The notes under the pieces were generated by a model. That model did no database searches and was not told the DNA's origin. It was given only the letters and a program-made list of their open reading frames with translations. Both the position numbers and the translations under genes were made by a program. A stretch of DNA of 64,000 nucleotides from Ifrita kowaldi (lineage: Eukaryota; Chordata; Aves; Passeriformes; Cinclosomatidae): positions 744,001 through 808,000 of the forward strand of contig VZRS01000248.1 of the NCBI GenBank assembly GCA_013398055.1. The letters run 5' to 3'. Shown in pieces: positions 46,623 through 58,115 of this stretch. Each line of letters starts with the position of its first letter. The stretch's first letter is position 1.

Positions 46623-47246
46623 GACAAAGGAAATTCTTTTACATTTATGACAGTAAACTAGATTCCTCTGGTCTGACAGATGAGCATAACTGTAGGTCTA
46701 CCTACAGACTTTGATAAGCACTTAAATGTAAACAAAAAGGATCAATTTGCATTTTCCTTTCTGTTGCCAAATGCAATGCATCATTTTACAATTGCCATTA
46801 AGGATTATTGCTATCCTAACACAGCGTCTTACACAGTTTGTGCCCATAGTCTGTTTTCTACCCTGGCAGAACATCTCAGGCTGCTGGCAGTTTTGCACTG
46901 ATGTTGTCTTTGTCCTGTTTTAATTTTCTGGAGTGTGCTTATTCCAAAAAGGGGGGTTTTTATCCTGAAAACTGTCTTCCATGAAAGCATGTCACTCATC
47001 ACCTCTTTGTACACTTATTTAAGTGCTGATGGTCTCATCTCCCATGCAAAAACTCACTCCAGTTCTGGGTGACGAGGCTCATAAAGCTGCTTTTGATCTT
47101 ATTGGAGTGTAACCTGGACGGTATCTTGGAGTCCAGTTATTTCACAATCAACATTTAAATTAGGCAATTCTTTTCTGATCTATGCCCTCCCTCCCCTCTT
47201 CCTCTTTTTTCTTTTTTTTTGTTCGTTTTCCCCCCCCCCCCCCTTT

Positions 47247-47282
<36 letters not shown>

Positions 47283-48069
47283 CATATAGTTTCAGAGAAA
47301 GGGAAACAAGCCACAAGCATTCATTAAGCAAACAGCTGTGGACTAGAGGAGATCAGAAGTTCAGTCTGGAAGCCATGTGGGCTTCTCAAGTTACAATAAT
47401 GGGGAAAGTATGATCAATGGCAGGTATGGAAACACAACAGTCTTAGGTATGCTGAAAAAACCAGAGTTTGTCCAAATCTTGCTCAGAATAATAGATCCAC
47501 TCTGAGATCTACTGATCACTGCAGAGCTGCTTGGCAGCCCAGAGAGCACCAACAGCAGCATGTGAAACTGCTCAAGTGCTGACAGATTCCCTTCCCCTCA
47601 AAAATATATTTATACAGAACATAACTCAAACATCAATTAAAAATATTGTGTTTAGCCACAACGTTTTGTTTTGTTCTCAGCCTGTGATGTAATCTGTTCA
47701 GCTGTTAGCTGTTCCCTACGTTAGGGACCTATGTATCATCCCAGCAATCAATGTGTCTCCAAGCTTTGTGCTTCCCGGGAATTACCTGAGCCAGGCAGCT
47801 TTACAAGTTCTTGCTCCCCTGCCCAACAAAGTCTTGCTGCCTCACAATGCCATGGGACAGTTTAACATGTGAATCACTTGACTGGTGCCCACAAATCAAA
47901 ATCACATGTCAGCATGCAAAGCATTCAGCTGTCTTCACACGTTGAACGGAAATAACCTTCCTTATGTCACAGATTTTTTTATTCATTTGAAGCACTAAAG
48001 ACTTTGACTTGCTATCTCCACAATGAATTATCCTAAATCAGCTTAAGCTATCTGGTCCATATATCACTT
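46623..48069. other. Non-coding DNA with a homopolymer pair
   Basis: Holds an octamer-type ATTTGCAT at 46745-46752 and the C14/T34 homopolymers at 47230-47282. Otherwise unremarkable. Longest frame 73 codons. Confidence 0.5.
47230..47282. repeat. (C)14 and (T)34 homopolymer runs
   Basis: Fourteen C bases (47230-47243), then TTTCC, then 34 T bases (47249-47282), in a longer pyrimidine-rich region starting at about 47186. Run lengths in assemblies of such sequence are unreliable. A retroposon in minus orientation could be suspected from the T run, but no body is recognisable to its right. Confidence 0.95.
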
Positions 48070-48290
48070 AATATTCTTTAGGCGGCTTGAGTAAAAGGAC
48101 TTTTGGTTTTAGATTGCATCCTTACACAATGACCATGTGCCAGGGTTCATCAAGTGGGCTGCGGGACAATCCTGACAACATTCTCCATCTCAGAGCTGAA
48201 ATTAGCAGCGCTGCAGATGCTTTGCCATTGTTATTATCTTGTTATAGCATTATGCTGAATTGGAGGAATATCTGTTAAAAAAAAAAAATC
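48070..48290. promoter_or_regulatory. Strong candidate conserved non-coding element
   Basis: Balanced, non-repetitive sequence with CpGs (AGGCGGC, GCTGCGGGACA, AGCAGCGCTGCAG). It carries a SOX-type CATTGTTATTATC at about 48226-48238 and E-box-like words, and is flanked by plain AT-rich DNA. ATTAGCAGCGCTGCAGATGC includes the 10-base palindrome GCAGCGCTGC. Of the blocks in the second half of the window this has the most enhancer-like texture. Frames across it (63 codons) are not credible. Confidence 0.4.
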
Positions 48291-49129
48291 TCATTTTCCA
48301 CTCAGCCATTGACCTCCCTGTTGAGAACACACACATGCACTCATAAAACCAAATTATATTATTAAAATACATCTGGACTAAGAACTTGGATTAAGACTGA
48401 TGACCAGGCTTTCACAGGCTCCCCAGCTGACTTTGGCAGTACACTCCAATCACAACTGGTCAAAGTTGGCTTCACTCCAATGCTCAAAGGTTTTATTCCT
48501 TAAGATGATGTTTTTTAAGAGTGAGTTCACCTGTTCTCATACTAAGAGGAAAACTGGTTAAAAATGGATCGTTTATTTTCCCATTCTCTTTATGTGAAAG
48601 GGTTTCCCAAGAAGAGGGTAAGAAGAGAAAGGGACAGTCCCTGTGTTTGCCCTCATTATCAGACTCAGAAATACTTCTTTTCATGGAACCATCACGTGTG
48701 ACTGCTCTGATCAGTGTAAATGTTTCTACAGCACTTTAGCCATGGACCTTAATCACTTCTACACTGAGTTCAGGGCAGACCCAATCCTGGGAATAGGTCA
48801 CTCCCTGCTCCAGATTGGCTAGAATAACCCTGGAAATTACTTAAGAACCACAAAATAATTACTCCTTAAATGAAATTAATTTATGCTGGTTTTCTTTGCC
48901 TTTTTCCTTTCCCTTTATCTTTTATTTACAGTCATCCTCTCATGATAAACAAGGTCGTCCTAAAATTACAAAGATACGGTCAAACATATGCTTTGGGGGT
49001 TTAGTGCTAACCCTGTTCAGTCAGTCTTTTTATAGGGAAACCCTAAAATTAAAAAGGATTTTGTCAAGTCCAGAGGCCTTCCCAGCATATTTCCGCAGAG
49101 CAAAAAGCCTGCTCTGGTGAATGAGCACC

Positions 49130-49340
49130 CTGTTATAGTGAGCAATCATTCGGCAGCATAGGTTATTTTAATGGACACATCACTTTAAACGGAGCCTTCA
49201 CCATCTGTTCTGCCCTCTAATTACAGATGCAAAAAGAACATAATTCACAATTGCATCATAAAAAAGTAAGATATAAGTGATTTAAATGCATGTGTATGTT
49301 CTTTATTCAATGCAGCATGCAGCTGTTATGTTGTTTTCAT
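49130..49340. promoter_or_regulatory. Candidate conserved non-coding element
   Basis: Contains CCATCTG and, 13 bases later, TAATTACAGATG: an E-box pair around a homeodomain core at about 49200-49230. Then AATTGCATCATAAA (POU/CEBP-like) and a GATTTAAATGCATGTG segment. No repeat signature. Function inferred from motif arrangement only. Confidence 0.35.
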
Positions 49341-49682
49341 GTTTCAGACACAAATCAGGATGAAAATGACTCTCCTTTGATAGAGAGAATTCCGTCACAC
49401 AGGACATTTTGTGTTCAGCAGGCAAGAATTTGCTAAGGGCAAAATCCCTACTTTTTGACATAAAAACCAAGCCCGGACTCTGTAAAAGGGAGATGGAATT
49501 TATATCCCTCAGCCACTGGATGCACAGGGCTCTGAGACAGCCTGTTCACAGCTACTCGCCTGGAGAACTGACAGCAAGAGCAGTGAGCAATACTCCACGA
49601 GGCTAATCCAGAGGGTGGCCAGGTCCTGGAGGGGTTAATCCACCGCTATCTGGGGGTCAGAATGAACACACATACAGAGAAC

Positions 49683-49730
49683 TTATTTTTTCTTTTTTTT
49701 CTTTCTTTTTTTTATTTTTTTTTTATTCCT
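49683..49730. repeat. T-rich low-complexity tract
   Basis: Several T runs of 4 to 10 bases interrupted by single C or A bases. Confidence 0.9.
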
Positions 49731-50117
49731 TTGGTGTCACAGCAATATCTTTCTCCCTGCATCATCATGCCTGCTTCCCAGTTTGGCTTATTTTAATTCC
49801 CTGGAGAACACAACCTTGTGTTTGACCTGTAACCCAACATTTCAGTCCCCTTGAGCACTTTGCTGCAGGGCAGGAGTCACGGCAAGGCCCTTCCTCCAGC
49901 CCGTTGCACCGGGCTGGGTTTCAGCCTAATAGAAGATTTTACACTAGCTGCACAGTATATAGCTCAAAAAGAGAAATTGGAGAGTTCCTGCTGAGTAGGA
50001 ATTCATCCATCAGCAGCAGCAAAAGGCAGGAATATGCAAGCAAATAATCCATTCTTAAACTTAAATGATGCCATAAAATGAAAGAAATGCCAATTATTCT
50101 CAAGTGAGTCAAGATAG

Positions 50118-50212
50118 TTAAAGTGCAACCTTTTATTGGACTAACAAATGGGTTAGAAATGAAGCACACAAGCTTTCAGGATGAAAATGTATTTTCTTCA
50201 GGTGTTGGCAGC
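50118..50212. mobile_element. Ancient amniote interspersed repeat fragment, family unassigned
   Basis: The word order CAACCTTTTATTGGACTAACA, then CACAAGCTTTCAGGAT, then TTCTTCAGGTGTTGG matches a dispersed repeat that I recognise from turtle and crocodilian genomes. There it reads TTTATTGGACCAAC...ACAAGCTTTCGAG...TTCTTCAGGTCTGG. I cannot name the family with certainty. The copy is short and lacks visible ends. The spacing of the three words is preserved, so a chance match is unlikely. Confidence 0.6.
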
Positions 50213-53200
50213 TTTTAAATTGAGCTATGGTCCAATCCAAGTTTTTCTTAAGGATCAATATGACTCCAGACATTTTATTCTTTCTTCTTTTTTTTCAGTC
50301 TTTTTGATCCAATAAGTTTTGTTTAAAGATGGCTGTTATTTTTTATCTACTTAGAAAAAAATCCAGTTTCAAATGAACAGTACTTTATCTTTTCACAGGC
50401 TCATAAAATTAGGATGTTTTTCTTTGCAGCTTCAACAGGAAAGCTAGTTTTAACAGAACATTATTCTCTGTGTAGTACTTCTTAAAATAAAAAAAAACAA
50501 CTTCTCATTTCAAGTTGGAGATTCTTCTTTTAGAGCTTTGCTTGTCTTGATACAAGAAGTTAATAATATCTTGATTTAGCTACCCATTTAAATAAGCATC
50601 TAACTTTAAACACAGAGCAGTCTTGGATTATTTCAGGAAAACTACTCTGTGCTTAAAGTTAGAAGCATGTTTAAATGTGTATTGTCAATACACGTTACCA
50701 TCTCAACTTAGTTGACTCCAGAAGTTGTTTCCAACTCCCTTTCATTGCTGTGGAGAATGAACTAAAAGCCAGAAGGCCTCAATAGGTTCTATGGCTTCTC
50801 TTCCCAGACTGAGTAGTCAGTGGTCCTACCAGAGTCAGGTTTTATTAGATGACAGACACTATTGGTGAATATAAGGTGAATGTGAGGAATTTTTTTGTCC
50901 CACCATCTGTAAAAAAAAGGGATACAAATGTCATCACCTTTTCCTTTCTTTGAAATGTCCTGAACTCTTCAAATTTTAAAGAAATTCCACATGAAGTGTA
51001 CAAAAGTATCTTTTTATAGGTAAGGTGAATGAAAAAATGAAATTGCCACATTCCCATTAGCTATTTTTGTCTTTTCCTTTGCAGTCAGTTTATGAGGTAG
51101 TCAAAATATTTCATCATTTAAAATCCTCATCAGAATTAATTTTCTTTTTATTTTTTTTTTCTTTTAATCCCCCAAATATTTTCTGTTCCTCATCTGTGTG
51201 CTGCAGATGTCAGCTCTGGGAGAACTCATATGTGGTGGGGATCTGGCTGCAGTGAAGGACAGGACACTCCCAGCTATCCTATGCAAGGCGCTGGACCACT
51301 CTCCCCATATGTCATAGTGTTACAACCACTACAGTCAATTCCACTTGATAGCTGAGCATATAGTAAGAAGTAAAAGAAAATTGGTTAGGTATGTTGGACC
51401 TCAGACAGTTAAGACTTAAATGTAAGTCAGAAAACTCCAAAATCAATGAGACTTTTTACAAGGCAACAATTCAGGGAAAGAGTTCACAGTGCCAAGACAG
51501 CTGTGTACTGGGAAGAATCCTAGCTGCTTCTTTGGAATAAAGTATATACTGGAAATAATGCAATGAAGCAACTCCTTAAAACAAAAAATTACAGTAAAAC
51601 ATCCTTAAAATAACAGAAGGCTCTGCCAGCAGTTCCATGCTTGGTATTGGTAGAGTGCAAGATGCTGCATTTCTTCTGAATAAGCTATTACTGTCAATTC
51701 CAAAGAAAAAAAGTATTGACCAGTGTTGGACTTTCCCAGTGTCATAATGTTCAGCCAACATAAACAGTTCTGATCGAGTCATTATTTGTCTCCTTTCCAA
51801 GACAGTTTTCCAACGTATGCTAATTTGTTTAGAGAAAAGAATTGTATGGAGGAGGATGCCTATTTAAGCTCAGTATCAGTGATTTTCCCCAGGCAAACAG
51901 AAGGAAAATCTTGATAGCAGAAACTTGCAATGTTTTAAATAGCTCCTATAGAAATACTGGCTCTGGAAGGGATATCAAAAGGCTATTTTTTGGGCTGAAA
52001 CGAGCTGGTTTTGACCTGGGTTTGGGATCGCAGCAGGGAGAGGGAGAAAGGAGACACATCTTCATGTTCTTCAGTCTGCTTGTTCATTCTTGGGGGAATC
52101 TGTCACACCCCTAGGGATGCTCTGATCCCAGCCAGCTGGAACAGTCTTACAACAAGTCCTGCCAGCCCCGACTGTGAGAATGTCCTGAGCCTTTTTCAGC
52201 CATGCTCGCAGCCCTCCACTTTTCACAGGGCAAGGAAAAGGTGGCACAGACCCAGCTCTGCTAGTTTTATATTGCACAAAGACACCTCTGTGAGAGAGGA
52301 CTCTTGTTTTGGCTGCTTGGGACCATTTTACTCTGCTTGAAGGAGGGGTCTGTCCAAGTTCTTCAATTTTGCTACTGAACATTTCTTAAACTGTTGAAAA
52401 ATAACACAATAATAGCATTTGGAGAGCAGAGAGAGAAGAAGGGGGAGAGCAAGTAAACCCTTCTTATCCTGGCTATGATTTAGAGCTGAGGATTTCTCTG
52501 TACATTAGGCAGCACATCCCCACAGGGGTTGTAGAGACAAGTTAGGTGAGGATGAAAGGAAGATCATATCACCAACTTTCTGTACATGCTTCTGTGCAGA
52601 TCAGATAATCCTGACATGCTAAAGGATTGCCCCTTCCAAGGGGCTGACTCCAGTTTTATGGGGGAAATGTGCACCCAGTGGGGCAGGGATCTCTACACCC
52701 ACCCCCCTCCAACACGACTGAAGGAAAAGAGGTGCATTAAGGCCCCTAAATGATTCAATGCCTCCCCCCACCTCACAGACATAATCTTTACGCTGCTCTA
52801 ATTCCAGCACCTACTTGGCCCTCAGCCCAGTGAAAGGCTCGACCTCTTTCCAGACCTCAGACACGCATTTACATACACTGCAATGTGTCTGTGTACGTTA
52901 GAAGACCTGCTGTATAATTTTAGTGCCTTTCCTTTCAGTGAGGTCATGGAAGTATGGGCACCCTGGGAAAAAAAAATGAAATGCTAAGTATAAGGAGATG
53001 GAGTAAGATTTTTAAAGATACTTACATAGGTGCCAGCTGGTTTTCTAAGCTGCTTTAGCCCCTAATTTCAGCTGACTTCAAACAGCTTTGAAAATCAGAC
53101 TTTAGTAGCCTGGGTTGATTTTGCTGACTGTGAAATAAATCTCAATTGATTTCTGGAAGTGTGAGTGAGCAAAAAACACCCTCAGCAGCCTTTGACTTCA

Positions 53201-54821
53201 GATGATGCTCAGTGCCCCAGAAATTAGGTCACTCAGTGCTCAGGAGGATCACTGAAAAATGCAGGCACAGAAAGAAGTGGGTAGTGTTTGCTGGGGTGAC
53301 TTGGGAAAGCAAGAAGTTAGTCCCTAGCCAAATTGGCCAGGACTGTCCCCAAGGGACAGGTTCTGTCCCATCAGAGTCAATTGGACTTTGTCATTGGCTC
53401 CTTGGGGTTAGCAGTTTTGCCCAGGACTGTTTTTGCTGCCAGACAGTTGTCAAATCCACTGGGCGTTTTTCTTTTCTTTCTATTGAAATGCATAACACAG
53501 TGATGGGGTACTCAGTTATAACATTTGCAGAGGACAAAGTTCAGGCCAAAAAAGCCTCTTTTCCTGCCTGTCCCTCATATCTTCCAGAACTGAATTTATT
53601 TTTCAAATACATGATTTCTCATCTTCTGTTTAGTTTCCAAGTCCTAAGGGCTGATGGAACTCAAAACAGCCTGAGAGAACTTGCCTGTCTTTATTTTCTT
53701 AGATTTGCCAACAGCTTATTAAACAGACACAAACCCCACTCTTTAAGCATACAAGGCAGCCTTTCAAGTCAGTCCAAGATCACAGGTCAACGAAAAGCCA
53801 AGAAACTCGACTAGGCAACAAGGCCTGAAAAACTAAAAATATTGTTACCTCAGAAAATGGAAGTAATCATAGTCAGGAGGGACCTTTTCTTGAGGCTTTC
53901 TTTCCACACACTTCTGTACAAAAAACAGCTACAGGTGCTCCTAGCTTTTGACTTTTTGCACTGGGGAGATGCGTAGTTCAGATTGAACCAGTCTGACTTA
54001 AATACCAAAAGCATTCTAGCATAGATCATTGGCCAGATTATTTTGTTTCTCCACAGCCCTCATGTCCCAGGTCTAACATTTATTTTTCTTCCAAGTGTAG
54101 AATTCCCCTTAATACATTTTTAATTAGTTCATTCATCCTCTGTGGTGTTGTTACCACCAGTCCACTGCAGAGAAGGAAAGGGAAGGATTGAGCTGGACAA
54201 ATATGAATGACTTGGGATGTGCTGCTCATTGTTGAAGGAGAGAGTCACTGTACAGGAGGACCCAGACACATCCAAAAGGGCATTCCACAGTCAGTGAGCA
54301 TAATACCAGACAGAGAATATCCTAAACAGCTGAACTTGGCTATGGCCTACCAAGTTCAGATATGCACAGAAGCCTCTCCATTTCTAAATTTCCTCCGTTG
54401 CTGTCTGCAGTGGTAAAGATGCTACTATTTAAAACCTGCCTCCAACATATATTTTGATACTATCTACTTTTCCAGTTGAAATACTTATGGTTCTGGTTAC
54501 AAGACAGCAAAGGAACTAATGAATGACCATTTTGCAAGGCAATTGCTTGCAGACACATTCTCACAAGATTTTCTCCAGGAAATCACCACAGAAAATTCAA
54601 GCCTTCTTCCTGGTGTAGACCTTGTGGGAGTATTTAATTTTTTAAGAGGTGGTGGGGTTTTAATTCATACATTTTTCAGTTTCTTTCCAAGCTTTTCAGA
54701 CCATTTCCAGCTTTCCCACGAGAAAGAGAAGAAAGCCACCATAACAAAGCAGGAAAAAATTACAGCCCACCTCATTGCTGGGGAAGAGGTACCAGGGTTT
54801 GGGTTTCATCTCTCCTCCCTT
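50213..54821. other. Non-coding DNA, no supported gene
   Basis: Includes the longest uninterrupted frame of the window: 200 codons, 53212-53814 plus. Its translation has a mixed composition, no domain, no repeated structure, no upstream promoter or splice context, and several Cys-rich and Ser-rich patches typical of translated non-coding DNA. It is therefore not called as a gene. No interspersed repeat recognised in this segment. Confidence 0.5.
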
Positions 54822-54834
54822 TGCCCTCTACTAC
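54822..54834 (-). promoter_or_regulatory. Candidate CTCF site, reverse orientation
   Basis: TGCCCTCTACTAC on the plus strand fits TGCCMYCTRSTGG at 11 of 13 positions, so the core lies on the minus strand. With the forward site at 19974 it would form a convergent pair about 35 kb apart. Motif match only, weaker than the forward one. Confidence 0.25.
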
Positions 54835-57204
54835 CTCTAGCCTGTCCCCACCCCCAGAGGAAGGAAGGTGGTTCTAGCTGCTCGAGGTAATAAAGTAAGG
54901 CCTGGGAGGAAATGTTGTCTTTTGGGAAAAGGCAAAATTGTGTGACTGCATTAAAGTCAACACTATTTATCTTCACCTCTTGTCCTATGGGACGACAAAG
55001 GGACACAACTGTTAGACCCAACCCCTCTGTGCAGCTGCAATGCAAAGAGGGCAGGGACTGGTACTTTCAAGTGTCAGACCTTTTGTGCCCAACTACTAGT
55101 TTATGAGGCTGATGTCAAGCATCTCACTCAATGAAGTCTTTGTCCTAGGTGTATAGGGCAGGACAGTGGAAAAACTACCCTGTCTTATATCCCAGGCTCA
55201 TCCATCTTCTGCTCACCCGGTTGCTCCATTTTTATTTTTTTTTTAGGCTACCCGTTGCATTGCTAGTACGGATTCCCCCCTCCCGGGTTAATGTACTGGA
55301 AAATTGCTCTGCATGTTTATGTGGGGGTCCCTTCCAACTGAAAGAGAAAAGGAAAGAGGAAAAAAGACTATTTGGAAAGAAGAATATTTTTCCCACTGAA
55401 CTCACAGGGCAGACCCCAGCTTGTGGGTTCTGACCCTGATTAAGACAATTTCAATGACCTGCTAGGAGGTTTATTGTGAAGTTTGGCAGAATGCACTTCC
55501 GAATGAAATTTTTTATTATTTATAATCACAAAGGTGGATTTGAATGGTCTACATTCCTCTCCTTCACCAGTCTACTCACTTCGAGACCCCAACTTTAAAC
55601 TACCACAGATCACCTAGATCCAGTTTGCTTCAGTTCTCCTCCAGCTCCTGGACATCAGCCAGGTTCTCCGTTTTGAACCAGTCCCTGTTGTGTTTTCTTG
55701 GTTTTTTTTTCTCTTTTATACATTTAAAACTGGGTTGCACAATACAAATTTAACTGTTGTTGACTTTGGACTCAAGGATAGGGCAACACAAGTGACAGCA
55801 CGATATGAGATAACTTGTAGCTGCTGCTGGATAAAAATAGCCAAAATATACGCCTACAAACAAAAAGTTTCCAGGGTTGAGGCTGTTTTTAGCTGAAATT
55901 AAACTTCACGTGGTCTCTGGGGTTTGAGCTAAGACTAACTTTGGGCAGAAGTGAAATACCACGAATGTCACAAACAGTGTCTGTAAACAAGCTAAAAATC
56001 AACAATCCTATTTTCCCAGGTCCAAAAATGCAGCCACTTGCTGTATGTTCATAGATACAGTCATGGATTGAACCTCATAAGTAACTGGGATAAAGCCAGG
56101 TACTAAAAGGAACTTCTTAATGCATTGAAAATGCTCAATGTCCATTGTTAGTGCTCAGGTGCTTTTCTGTTCCCTTGAAATGGGGTAGTATTTTTTGTCT
56201 CTTGCTCAATGACATAAACATAACAATAAAATCCTTCATCTAAGTCTGCCTGCCCAAAGCTCTGGTACTGGGAAAAATATCCATAACTGCTTGTTTATCC
56301 TTATTTCAGCAACAGTGTGTCCTGCTGCCTAAGAACCAAGCTCTTTCCAGTTAGTGGGGAAAGAAAAGGAGGCTTTCGTAAGGAAAAGGTCTTTAGAACA
56401 CCTTTGTCTTGTTCCATACAGTTGGAAGAAGATCTTTCCAGTTCTGGGATTATAATTCACAAAGTGATGTCATTTCTGGTTATTGATTCTCAAAAGAGAA
56501 ATTCAAATACAGCTGTGAGGGGGCATTAACTCGTCCTGTATACAATAAGGAATTTCCATACATGGGGTGTTTAGGTCACAAAATCTACCACAGAAGTTAG
56601 AGCGAGGCCCTACCCTTTCTGTAAGCTTCTGGTTGCATCTCGGCATTTGCTTTTTCATTACTAAATATAGATGCAGGCAGGGACTAGGGGCTTGCTCCAG
56701 ATGTTTATGACTGAGAGTGTGCCCAGACCAGGGGGTGGACTGAGCCTTACCTCCCAGAGAAAGGGCTTCCACCCTTCCTACTCTCCTTTTTAGGAGTGAA
56801 GTGACGTCAAACATCTCGTGACCTCCAATCCTGGCCAAACCATTGGCATGGTTGACCTGTTTATTTGGGTAGAGCATAAAAGAATTTTGGCAAAACTGAC
56901 AAACCAGGCTCAGATAAGGGGAAACCTTCAAGTCAAACACAAACATTAATATGAACACCCCTAATCTCCTGGTCTGTCTCCTTCTGTAGGCAAAGGTCAG
57001 GAGCATTTGGTCCCCACAGACCCTTAACAAGCAGATGTTACTGTAACATGCCCAGGGAATCAAGCATAAATACGACCCCTGACCCCAGTTGTCAGCTGAT
57101 CCGCTGAGACTCTTAGAAATATACTCTTAACTTTTATAAATTCCCACTTTTTCCCACCGTCCCACTCCATTCTTTCCCTCCCCTCTCCCTTGTGTCTCCC
57201 AGAC
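54835..57204. other. Non-coding DNA, no gene seen
   Basis: The 186-codon minus frame at 56503-57063 has no recognisable domain. GGTCCCTTCCAACTG at about 55325-55339 echoes the CR1 3' end but lacks all flanking CR1 sequence. Nothing else supported. Confidence 0.5.
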
Positions 57205-57330
57205 CCGTAGCTGCTGAGCGGCGCTTGCACAGTTGCTCGTGGCCTGACCCCTCTCTTCACCCGGGTCAAAGGCCCGAGACCCAGGGCAGGGCTCTTTTCT
57301 TGCCAAAGGCCAGCTGATGAATCATTCCCA
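57205..57330. promoter_or_regulatory. Small CpG-enriched block with a DR1-like site
   Basis: About six CpGs in 65 bases (CCGTAG, GAGCGGCGC, CTCGTGG, CCCGGG, CCCGAG) follow a C/T-rich lead-in. GGGTCAAAGGCCC (57263-57275) resembles a DR1 nuclear receptor element (RGGTCA-N-AGGTCA) with one base off in the second half. TGATGAATCAT at about 57315-57325 is AP-1/MAF-like. Could be a liver- or gut-type enhancer by motif content. That is inference. Confidence 0.3.
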
Positions 57331-58004
57331 ACTTGAAGGGAACAGAGGAGAGGGGAGGAGTTTGTCTCTCAAAAGGCCCTCAAACAACTGTGGCCTATAT
57401 ATCAGCATTTACACTATTCTGACACACTCAAAAATTCACTTTCCTTTCTGGGAATGGCAACAAAAAGTGAAGGGGGAAGGGATGAAGGAGCTGAGAGGCA
57501 CTCCCTGGACAGCCTCGGGAAATGCAGAGCCTGGTCCGGGTTTCTCTTTGTCTTATGGGGGATGCTAACATGAGCATCCTTCATTTCAAAAAATGCTCCT
57601 GTTAAATAGAAAAAATGTGGGAGGAAGGAAAAGGGGGTTTCCAAGGAAAGTTTGGGCAAGCTGCACCAGACAGATCAGGTCCTGTCAGACAGGGCAGCTT
57701 TGTCCAGAGGTGGGAGCTGTCAGTGTTTCTCAATATTCAGGGGACAACCCCTTCTCCTTCCTCTCAGCCCCATGTGGGGTTCAATTTTTCGCCTGTAACA
57801 TCCAAACTGTCTTCCTGCCAGATGATCCACTGCAGACCTGCAGAACTCATCTGCGCAAAAAACTTTCAGTTCTGGACTGTGTCACACCGTCTGCCACAGA
57901 GGGACTCTCATTCTAAATGAGCTGCAGGAATCACAAAAACCAAACCCAGACACCTTCCAGCTCCACCGAGACATTGCTTGGGTTTTCCAGCGTATCCACC
58001 TCGG
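57331..58004. other. Non-coding DNA, no gene seen
   Basis: Overlapping frames of 81-107 codons in both orientations with no recognisable protein. No repeats. Confidence 0.5.
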
Positions 58005-58115
58005 CATGTGTGACTCAGGCCCACAAATATCTGGATACCGCAGGCGGAGGGATGCGGAACGCTCCCGAGATGATGTTTATTTTTGTTTGATTCCCTTCAC
58101 CTTTATGAAATCGCA
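58005..58115. promoter_or_regulatory. Candidate conserved non-coding element with AP-1 and forkhead words
   Basis: TGTGACTCAGG (AP-1-type TGACTCA, about 58008-58018) is followed by about six CpGs in 60 bases. Then comes GATGATGTTTATTTTTG (forkhead-type TGTTTATTT, about 58071-58084). Local CpG enrichment in a repeat-free stretch is the main reason to suspect function. Confidence 0.33.

Noticed and set aside
46214..46714. Frames of 98-166 codons across 46.2-46.7 kb
   Set aside because: They cross the second N gap and have no real sequence content there.
49610..49623. CCAGAGGGTGGCCA as a CTCF site
   Set aside because: Two mismatches at the most invariant core positions.
53212..53814. 200-codon open frame, plus strand, longest uninterrupted frame
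   Set aside because: No recognisable domain, signal or repeat in the translation, no splice or promoter context. A frame of this length is plausible by chance in 64 kb read in six frames.
55321..55345. GGTCCCTTCCAACTG resembling the CR1 3' end
   Set aside because: Both flanks lack any CR1 sequence; 15-base coincidence.
56503..57063. 186-codon open frame, minus strand
   Set aside because: Translation resembles no protein family I know and has no supporting context. Treated as chance.
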